This document shows positions 1 through 5,833 of a stretch of DNA of 22,345 bases, in pieces. Below the pieces are notes generated by a model. The model had not been told where the DNA came from. It did not search any database and saw nothing but the letters and a program-made list of their open reading frames with translations. The DNA is taken from positions 1 to 22,345 of the forward strand of contig CAZRMT010000016.1 of assembly GCA_964601265.1 (NCBI GenBank), given 5' to 3'. The stretch's first letter is position 1, and each line of letters starts with the position of its first letter. The position numbers were made by a program, and so were the translations under genes. The DNA comes from UBA4675 sp964601265 (GTDB lineage Bacteria > Bacillota > Clostridia > Christensenellales > Borkfalkiaceae).

Positions 1-395
1 ATTTAACGTTTAACTTAAACGGTAGCGGAGATAGTAGATTTTTACTTTGGGACAGCCAAGGCAAGGGTTACTTCTATTACTGCGGATTCTATAACGGTGG
101 TCATATAAGTACTTCTAACAATTACGCAACCGTAGGAACGGAAGTTGAAATAACAATATTAGTTGCAAACAAAAACGCATATATGTTTATAAACGGAACG
201 CTCCAAACGGTTTACTACAACGTACCCGCCGTTTCGTCAATGACGATAGGAAGTGAAGATTGTTCGACTTCGTTCTCAGACGTAACGGTTTACAACAGCA
301 GTTCGGACACGTATAAAGCTAAACTCAGCGCCGTTTCCTCTTACGAAAGCAGTAGCGAAACCGCAAGTATCGTTAAAGACGTAGGCGTAAAATAA
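1..395 (+). CDS. 3' end of a secreted protein with a lectin-like (concanavalin A/LamG-type) domain, partial
   Basis: The reading frame is open from the first full codon (position 3) to the TAA at 393-395, so the gene starts before the window; a Met at 183 is internal. The visible ~130 residues alternate short beta strands with Gly/Asn/Ser turns, including 'FLLWDS', 'EITILVANKNAYMFING' and 'MTIGSEDCSTSFSDVTVY'. This matches the end of a concanavalin A-like jelly roll. The same style of segment ('VKLSVLRVGGLYRFSVDGENV') occurs in the middle of the GH43 lipoproteins encoded at 2402-8776, so this is probably another cell-surface carbohydrate-binding or glycan-degrading protein. A Ser-rich tail follows. 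No catalytic domain is visible, so the function is not assignable. A strong hairpin lies just downstream. Confidence 0.65.
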   Translation, partial: LTFNLNGSGDSRFLLWDSQGKGYFYYCGFYNGGHISTSNNYATVGTEVEITILVANKNAYMFINGTLQTVYYNVPAVSSMTIGSEDCSTSFSDVTVYNSSSDTYKAKLSAVSSYESSSETASIVKDVGVK

Positions 396-453
396 AACTT
401 GTTTTAACCTAACAAAATATTAATAACGAGAATTTTTACCCATCTCCTTATTA

Positions 454-486
454 AAGTCCCCGAGCCGAAATTCGGCTCGGGGACTT
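454..486. terminator. Bidirectional intrinsic terminator between convergent genes
   Basis: AAGTCCCCGAGCCG and its complement CGGCTCGGGGACTT form a 14-bp perfect stem around a 5-nt AT loop. It sits between the plus-strand gene ending at 395 and the minus-strand gene ending at 499. T-rich sequence lies on the plus side (TTGTTCTTTAT), and the minus side reads into AATAAGG, so it works best for the plus-strand gene and possibly for both. Confidence 0.8.
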
Positions 487-498
487 GTTCTTTATATT

Positions 499-918
499 TT
501 ACTTTTTCTCTTTATAAGTCTCTTTTAATCTGTCTATTGCCATTTCAACGCTCATAGTGTGATACGGGTAAAAAGTAGCGCGCATCGTTTTTGCTTTTGC
601 TTGTTTATAAATTTCTTTACTACTCTCTCCCGTATAATAACGCCATTGCCTGTAAATATAACCCGCCCAATAAAGCGTTTCCGTATCGTATAATTCGCCA
701 CCTTTAACAAGTTTATCTTTTAACTCGTTTTCTATACGCTCCATTACATACTCTTTTCCCGCCCATTGAACGTGATTAAAATCAGAATCAAGGTCTTTTG
801 CAATTTGAGAGGTCATAAAAGCAGATATAAATCTTTCGCTATCATATCCCTTTTCACGACTCATTTCAAAAAGTTTACCTTGCATATCGCTAAGCGCTAT
901 TTTTAAACTTTCAACCAT
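499..918 (-). CDS. Small partner protein of the HTH-DUF3990 gene (putative antitoxin-like component)
   Basis: A 139-residue soluble protein, largely helical and charged. It has no signal peptide and no membrane segment. The most distinctive part is the C-terminal third (about residues 80-135), with 'YWAGYIYRQWRYYTGESSKEIYKQ', Tyr-rich and ending in 'HTMSVEMAIDRLKE'. This pattern resembles the small DUF3791-type proteins that accompany DUF3990 genes, but that is recollection of a family pattern and has not been searched. Its ATG overlaps the stop of the upstream gene by one base (TAATG at 916-920), which implies translational coupling with the HTH-DUF3990 gene. The tight coupling suggests the two products act together, with this one as the possible neutralising or accessory subunit. 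The exact function is unknown. Confidence 0.6.
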   Translation of the reverse strand: MVESLKIALSDMQGKLFEMSREKGYDSERFISAFMTSQIAKDLDSDFNHVQWAGKEYVMERIENELKDKLVKGGELYDTETLYWAGYIYRQWRYYTGESSKEIYKQAKAKTMRATFYPYHTMSVEMAIDRLKETYKEKK

Positions 919-1760
919 TATTCACCCCTCATAATCTCGTCAAAATATTTTCCTTTTCTTCTGTACTTAACAAGAACGTCTTCCGTTAAAGAAACACCTT
1001 CCTCTCTGCGTTTTATACTTCTTTCTTCTAAAATCTTTAATTCTAACCTGTTAAGCGGTATTTCCGTCAACACTTTTACGTTGTCGCACGCTTTTTGGTT
1101 TATCGCAACGTATTGCCTACCAAGGTCAAGTACAGATAAACTATTAAGCAACGCCTCGTCGGTTATTTCCTTTTCAAAAAATCTTGTCATAACCTTATAC
1201 ATTCTATCGTTTGCGATATAACCAATAATCATATCGTACCCGTCAGCCATACGTGCGTACTTGTTATAAATTTCAGAACCTCGATAAGCTTTCATATATC
1301 CGCGATAATAAGCAATCATAAGTGCCCAATCCAAGCCGACTTCTACGTTTAAAACTTTTAAACCCGATAAATCCACCGAAACAGAATAAAATTTCGGGGC
1401 TTTTTCGTCACATATTAAAGTGAGCGGTTGCGCAGGATCCGTTCCCATATAAAACCCTTTCCCAAAATCGCAATACGCACTGCTAATAGGTCGTATTTCG
1501 CCGACAATTCCTTTTTTAGAACCGTGATAAAGTACAAGCTTACCGCTTTGATTAACACTTACCTTGTTAACTATATGTGAAAATAACTCGATATTATGAG
1601 TTTTACAAAACTCAAACAGTTGTAGCTGTGCCATATTGTTCGGTTTTGTTTTACCGTTTTCCCAACGGTTTATTGACAGTGGCGTTGTTCCCAGCGCACT
1701 TGCAAACTGCTCTTGATTCATTTTAGCCGTTAATCTTATTTCTTTTATCAATTTATCCAT
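918..1760 (-). CDS. XRE-family HTH protein fused to a DUF3990 (ADP-ribosyltransferase-fold) domain
   Basis: A 280-residue two-domain protein. Residues 1-60 are a Cro/CI-type helix-turn-helix ('MNQEQFASALGTTPLSINRWENG'-style, with the RWENGK motif at 32-37). Residues 75-240 match DUF3990, a family in the ADP-ribosyltransferase-like clan: 'LYHGS' (Y78-H79-G80), 'DFGKGFYMG' (98-106), 'GYDMIIGYIANDRMY' (174-188) and 'LGRQYVAINQKAC' (213-225). These correspond to the NAD-cradle elements expected of the fold. Whether the enzyme is active is not shown by the sequence. The HTH can plausibly bind its own promoter, where a dyad overlaps the -10. The gene leads a two-gene unit and its stop overlaps the start of a small partner. 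This is a toxin-antitoxin-like layout in which the DNA-binding domain is fused to the putative toxin. No strong ribosome site is visible beyond GATAGG. Confidence 0.72.
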   Translation of the reverse strand: MDKLIKEIRLTAKMNQEQFASALGTTPLSINRWENGKTKPNNMAQLQLFEFCKTHNIELFSHIVNKVSVNQSGKLVLYHGSKKGIVGEIRPISSAYCDFGKGFYMGTDPAQPLTLICDEKAPKFYSVSVDLSGLKVLNVEVGLDWALMIAYYRGYMKAYRGSEIYNKYARMADGYDMIIGYIANDRMYKVMTRFFEKEITDEALLNSLSVLDLGRQYVAINQKACDNVKVLTEIPLNRLELKILEERSIKRREEGVSLTEDVLVKYRRKGKYFDEIMRGE

Positions 1761-1770
1761 AATTTTTACC

Positions 1771-1805
1771 TATCATTATTTATAATAATATTCTATACTA
1801 TGATA
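1771..1805. promoter_or_regulatory. Candidate autoregulatory operator (dyad over the -10)
   Basis: TATCAT at 1771-1776 and ATGATA at 1800-1805 are the arms of an AT-rich inverted repeat that encloses the -10 box. An XRE protein is encoded directly downstream, so autoregulation is plausible. The arms are short and the region is AT-rich, so this is tentative. Confidence 0.35.
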
Positions 1806-1818
1806 TGTTAAATGTCAA
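1790..1818 (-). promoter_or_regulatory. Promoter of the HTH-DUF3990 operon
   Basis: On the minus strand TTGACA (1813-1818) and TAGAAT (1790-1795) are separated by exactly 17 bp, about 30 bp upstream of the start codon at 1760. The -35 is consensus and the -10 differs at one position. Confidence 0.7.
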
Positions 1819-1859
1819 TATTTATAAAAACTTTTATTTAAAAATGATTGCCGATTTAT

Positions 1860-2085
1860 GCAAGGCTAATGCCTTGCAAGTGAAGAAATAAAAGTGAAGA
1901 GTTGAGGATAAAAAACTTATATAGCTATTGACGAGTTATTATGAGCCGTAGCAAACATAATGAAAGGATTGCCACATTTGTTTGCAAAACTACGTTTTGC
2001 AAGTGTTGTGCATCTTGCAGTGCGTGAAGTTTTCCTACGGTAAGTGAAGTACGCCTATCGGCGAGTGAAGTTTGCCTTACGGCAA
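1860..2085. repeat. Intergenic array of short hairpin repeats spaced by GTGAAGT
   Basis: Three consecutive 20-21 bp units (2024-2043, 2044-2064, 2065-2085) each begin GTGAAGT and continue with a small hairpin. Two are clean: CGCC-TATC-GGCG and TTGCC-TTAC-GGCAA. Further hairpins lie upstream: GCAAGGC-TAAT-GCCTTGC at 1860-1877 and TTGCAAAAC-TAC-GTTTTGCAA at 1982-2002. GTGAAG also occurs at about 1879 and 1893. No convincing coding region overlaps. The hairpin arms differ in sequence between units while the GTGAAGT linker is kept, which suggests selection on structure or a mobile palindromic-unit origin. Confidence 0.7.
1902..1976. repeat. 75-bp direct repeat, copy A
   Basis: The block aligns without gaps to 2087-2161. 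Both begin TT(G/A)AGGATA, share TATATAGCT, and end with the identical 24-bp stretch that starts ACATAATG and finishes ATTGCCACA (1953-1976). Copies start 185 bp apart. In both, a hairpin follows directly after the shared end. Confidence 0.75.
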
Positions 2086-2086
2086 G

Positions 2087-2161
2087 TTAAGGATATGGAT
2101 ATTATATAGCTGTTGTAGAGATAGTATGAAGTGTATGGCACATAATGAAAGGATTGCCACA
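2087..2161. repeat. 75-bp direct repeat, copy B
   Basis: Second copy of the block at 1902-1976, same length, most divergent in its middle. It is followed at once by the hairpin AGCTGTT-TTC-AACAGCT (2161-2177) and then by GGTTTGC-GAGA-GCAAACC (2223-2240). Short open frames across this block have no ribosome site and are not believed to be genes. Confidence 0.75.
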
Positions 2162-2293
2162 GCTGTTTTCAACAGCTTCGCAATGACGAGAAAGAAAGAG
2201 GCTATACAAACTGTCATTCAGAGGTTTGCGAGAGCAAACCGTGGAAATCTCATCCGCTTTACGCAAGACTACGTAGCTTTTTAAAAGATAAAA

Positions 2294-2321
2294 TTCCCAC
2301 GGCTAATTTTAGCCGTGGGAA
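2294..2321 (-). terminator. Terminator of the downstream GH43 lipoprotein gene
   Basis: TTCCCACGGCTAA and TTAGCCGTGGGAA are perfect 13-base arms. On the minus strand the hairpin is followed by TTTTATCTTTT. It lies about 80 bp after the stop of the minus-strand GH43 gene at 2402. Confidence 0.75.
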
Positions 2322-2401
2322 AAATATTACGTGTAAAATCGTAGCTTATAAAAACTAGAACAACGCCTTATAAAAACTTAATTAACGCTATATAGCCGAG
2401 T

Positions 2402-5400
2402 TTACCAGTTTTTGTACTCGATAGTGGGTATTCCGTTATGGAACCAAAGCCTTGCCGCCATAGCGCATTTTCCTCCGTCGGAACTGACGCCGTTTCTATA
2501 AGTATGGAACAAATACCACAATTTTCCGCTTGTGTCTTTAAAAATCATACCGTGCCCCGTTCCTGCGGACTTACCTTCGTCTTTAACGACTATCGGATTT
2601 CCGTTATATTTAGTAAACGGTCCCGTGGGAGAATTGCCTACTGCAAGCCCTACCGCATACAAGGGTTGCCAGAAAGTATTAGCCGAATACGTTAAGAAAT
2701 ATTTGCCGTTGTGTTTATACATATAAGCGCCTTCGTTACAAGCTTGCTCGGTCTTGTCAACGTGTTCCCACCCCTCTTCGCATCTAACGCAGAAGGTAGG
2801 ACTGCCTATCGGCGCATTGCCGTATTCGTCAAGTTGAATAACCCACGTTTCGCTTGAACCGTCGCTTGCAATGGTCAAAGAATAATATAACCAGAACTTT
2901 CCGTCGTCGTCTATAAAGGGGCTTGCGTCTATACACTTAGTTCCTATATCGCTACTGCTCGAATAAAGCATAGGTCCGTCGTGCACGTCGATAAACGGTC
3001 CTAACGGTGTTTTAGCCGTAGCTACGCCTATTTTTTCGCAACCTGCAGTCGGATAAAAAGCCGTATAATACATTTTATATTCGTTTGTTTTAGCGTGATA
3101 TATTATTTCGGGCGCCCAGAAATTAGTCGTTCCCCAAGATTTGCTAGACCAATCAATATGGTACACGTAACCACCGTCTGCTCCGCCGTCCATTACGTAT
3201 TGCTCGGCATAGGGATTAGTAATTCCCCATTTTTGGAAATCCCTATCCTCGGGGAAACGCCAGTTAACCATATCGTCGGAAACAAACACTCTAAAACCGT
3301 TTTTGCCAACCGTTCCGTACATAAAGTACTGTCCGCCTGCAACTAACATAAACGGGTCGGAGAACATAAGTCCGTCAAACCTTACGACTTTATCGGTAGG
3401 CGTAGTTTCTCTAACTAGGTCTAGCCCCGAAGTCGTTACGGTTATTTGATGCCAATCGGCTCCGCACCACCATTTCTCGTCTACCGACCATGTTTCCGTA
3501 TTACTGTTATTGAAATTAAGTTGAGCGGGGTCGTCGCTCTTAAAGGCAAACGACATTGCAATACTTGCCGAACTGTCGCTTGCGTTCCATACGGAATAAG
3601 GAATTTTAGCTTCTACCGATATAAGTATAGTGCTTGTATTCGGATATCCGTACGCACCGAAATGAATGTCGGTTATACCTTGTTTATGCCCTTGTGCGCT
3701 AGCGTAGATATGTTCCGAACCCGAATATATTTCTATATTAGTACTTTCGTACCAGTTACTAACACCGCTATTGATGAATTTTTCCGTTTTAGCCTTATAC
3801 ATAACGTATACGCCGTCGGTCCCCTTAAAGGCGGAAGCAAAGAAATATTTACTGCCGTCGGCTGTGGCTAAACCGTATTGATTAACCAAATTTTCGCCCC
3901 AGTCATATTCTTGAGCGTCTATATTAGTCGCTTTGCTCGGATTTTTAGAAGCGTTTAAACCGTAGTAGGCTCTTGCATTTTCGATAACGCTTGCGCTAGT
4001 TCCTATTTTAGCGTTTTTAGCGTTAAAACCGACGTTGAAAGAATGTATACCGATATTTGCGGTGTCGTCCATATTAGGCATCCAACTCGTAACGACGTTT
4101 TCGCCGTCAACGGAGAACCTATAAAGTCCGCCTACTCTTAGTACCGAAAGTTTAACGTATTCCCCGTTTGTGTAATTACCCGAAAAGCTTGCGTACCCGT
4201 AAATACTGTTCGAATCCCAAAGCCACGAACGACTGCCCGAAAAAGTTCCCGTTGCCGTTCTTGCGTAAGCCTTTTTAATCGTTCCGAATCCGCTTGCCTG
4301 AGAGTCGATATAAAAGAACAAAATTTCTCCGTTACACTCTATCGCTATTCCCGCCTTGGGGAGCGAATCGTTATCGTATATAGAGGTTAAAGAGATTTCG
4401 ACTTCGTAATAAAAATCGCCTTGAACCTTGGAGTAAACGAACGGATATTTATTTTGACTGCTTGTTACCGAATTACCGCTAACCGATATTAACCCCGTAG
4501 CGCTTGAATTTGTATTTAACGTATCGGTAAAGTTAGAAGCCGAAAGTCCGCCTATACCTTTATTAAACACACCCGTGATAGTCGTGTTGGACTTGACCGT
4601 GTATTTATTGCTCGTTTGAGAGGTATTGTTTACTTTGTACGAACTGAATAAATATCCAGCCAAAGGACTGTTTGAAAGGGTTATTTCCGTTCCGTAGTTT
4701 ACGGTAAAGCTAGTAGAACCGTTTGCCTTGATAGTTCCGCCCGTGGGCTGTGTTACAGTAACGGTACAAGTTTTTGCCGTAAAGGTTGCCGTAACGGTCA
4801 CGTTGGATGCGGGCATCGTGAACTTCCCGTCTTTGACTTCTACGGCGTTGCCGTTTGCGTCCGTTACCGTGTAACTTACAAAAGTATGCGTTTCCAACGG
4901 CGTATTAAATAAAGTTACGGTTTCGCCTTGGTGAGCAGTAGTCGAACTTGCCGTAACGCTTCCGCCCGTAGCCTTTTCTACGGTTACGTTGTAAACGCCT
5001 TGAATAAAAGTTCCCGTTACGGTAACGGAAGACGCGGGCATTGTAAACTTGCCATCTTTAACCTCTACCGCATTACCGTTTGCGTCGGTAACCAAGTAGC
5101 AATCGAAACCGTATCCGCTTGACGGGTAGTTGTTTAAACTGACCGTATCTTGATAGTGCGCCGTGTCGTTACTCACCGTAATCATTCCGCCCTCTTTAGG
5201 CTGGGTTACCGATATAACGAAATCTATTAACGTAAAGCTTCCCGATACGGTTACGGATGAATTAGGCATTACAAACTTGCCGTTTTTCACCTCTACCGCA
5301 TTACCGTTTGCGTCCGTTACCGTATACAACGTAAGCTTATATCCTAAATTAGGAACGCAACTTAAAGTAACCGTATCTCCGCTATAAGTTTGCGTTTTGT

Positions 5401-5737
5401 CTACGCCGACCGTTCCGCCGTCGATATTACCTTGCACCGTTACGGTATATGCGGTTTTATCGGGAATATCTGGCGTAGGAAGCGTTGTCCCTTCGTTATC
5501 GGAAGAATTAGTTTCTTGTGAAACGGAAGAACAGCTTTCGCTAGGCGTTTCCGTACCCGCCGTACCGCTCTCGCTCGGCTTTTCTTCGCTCGGCGTATTA
5601 TCCGAAGTTTCGGATATTATCGGTTGCGGTGGATAAGAGGTACCGCTCGTGTTGCCCGTTTCAGCAGAACAACCGCTTAAAGCGATAGTAAACACGAGCA
5701 TTAAAGCCGTTATAAAAGTAAGTAGGAATTTTTTCAT
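2402..5737 (-). CDS. Large GH43-family glycosidase lipoprotein with InlB-like repeats, lectin-like and CBM9-like domains
   Basis: A 1111-residue exported lipoprotein. The signal peptide ends in the lipobox LSGC (Cys23). A Ser/Thr/Glu linker spans about 24-95. Four InlB B-type repeats follow at about 98-170, 172-246, 248-320 and 324-393; three carry the near-identical stretch 'VTDANGNAVEVK(D/N)GKF'. A jelly-roll lectin-like domain (400-590) and a CBM9-like domain (592-775) come next. The C-terminus (780-1111) is a five-bladed GH43 propeller. The three expected acidic residues are present: D794 in SDPF (base), D937 in IDASPF and E1002 in NEG (acid), with H1062 in TGHGM in the usual metal-site region. 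GH43 enzymes are mostly arabinanases, arabinofuranosidases and xylosidases; the substrate here is not resolved. The gene starts at an ATG after GGAGG. It is a tandem paralogue of the gene at 5834, and both end 'GIPTIEYKNW'. Confidence 0.88.
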   Translation of the reverse strand: MKKFLLTFITALMLVFTIALSGCSAETGNTSGTSYPPQPIISETSDNTPSEEKPSESGTAGTETPSESCSSVSQETNSSDNEGTTLPTPDIPDKTAYTVTVQGNIDGGTVGVDKTQTYSGDTVTLSCVPNLGYKLTLYTVTDANGNAVEVKNGKFVMPNSSVTVSGSFTLIDFVISVTQPKEGGMITVSNDTAHYQDTVSLNNYPSSGYGFDCYLVTDANGNAVEVKDGKFTMPASSVTVTGTFIQGVYNVTVEKATGGSVTASSTTAHQGETVTLFNTPLETHTFVSYTVTDANGNAVEVKDGKFTMPASNVTVTATFTAKTCTVTVTQPTGGTIKANGSTSFTVNYGTEITLSNSPLAGYLFSSYKVNNTSQTSNKYTVKSNTTITGVFNKGIGGLSASNFTDTLNTNSSATGLISVSGNSVTSSQNKYPFVYSKVQGDFYYEVEISLTSIYDNDSLPKAGIAIECNGEILFFYIDSQASGFGTIKKAYARTATGTFSGSRSWLWDSNSIYGYASFSGNYTNGEYVKLSVLRVGGLYRFSVDGENVVTSWMPNMDDTANIGIHSFNVGFNAKNAKIGTSASVIENARAYYGLNASKNPSKATNIDAQEYDWGENLVNQYGLATADGSKYFFASAFKGTDGVYVMYKAKTEKFINSGVSNWYESTNIEIYSGSEHIYASAQGHKQGITDIHFGAYGYPNTSTILISVEAKIPYSVWNASDSSASIAMSFAFKSDDPAQLNFNNSNTETWSVDEKWWCGADWHQITVTTSGLDLVRETTPTDKVVRFDGLMFSDPFMLVAGGQYFMYGTVGKNGFRVFVSDDMVNWRFPEDRDFQKWGITNPYAEQYVMDGGADGGYVYHIDWSSKSWGTTNFWAPEIIYHAKTNEYKMYYTAFYPTAGCEKIGVATAKTPLGPFIDVHDGPMLYSSSSDIGTKCIDASPFIDDDGKFWLYYSLTIASDGSSETWVIQLDEYGNAPIGSPTFCVRCEEGWEHVDKTEQACNEGAYMYKHNGKYFLTYSANTFWQPLYAVGLAVGNSPTGPFTKYNGNPIVVKDEGKSAGTGHGMIFKDTSGKLWYLFHTYRNGVSSDGGKCAMAARLWFHNGIPTIEYKNW

Positions 5738-5779
5738 AAAACCTCCATAAAAATCTAATTTAATAAACCGTTAAAAGGG

Positions 5780-5819
5780 TTTAAGGCGGAAGAATTCCGC
5801 CTTAAAGGGGTACCCCTTT
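5780..5819. terminator. Hairpin pair between the two GH43 genes
   Basis: TTTAAGGCGGAA (5780-5791) pairs with TTCCGCCTTAAA (5795-5806), a 12-bp stem with a 3-nt loop. The adjoining palindrome AAAGGGGTACCCCTTT spans 5804-5819. On the minus strand this lies after the stop of the 980-residue GH43 gene and before the next one. It may terminate partly or stabilise an mRNA end inside an operon. Its T-run is poor, so strong termination is uncertain. Confidence 0.5.
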
Positions 5820-5833
5820 TTGCAAAATAAATT

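Noticed and set aside
2024..2085. CRISPR array
   Set aside because: Units are only 20-21 bp, contiguous, with hairpins in the variable part and no unique spacers of 28-40 bp; no cas genes nearby.
2072..2284. 70-codon open frame in the hairpin-repeat block
   Set aside because: It runs through the direct repeat and several hairpins, has no ribosome site, and its protein has no recognisable composition; the repeats explain the open frame.
4760..5440. Repeated DNA inside the GH43 gene as a mobile or satellite repeat
   Set aside because: The repeats are in frame and encode successive InlB-like modules, so they are protein domain duplications.
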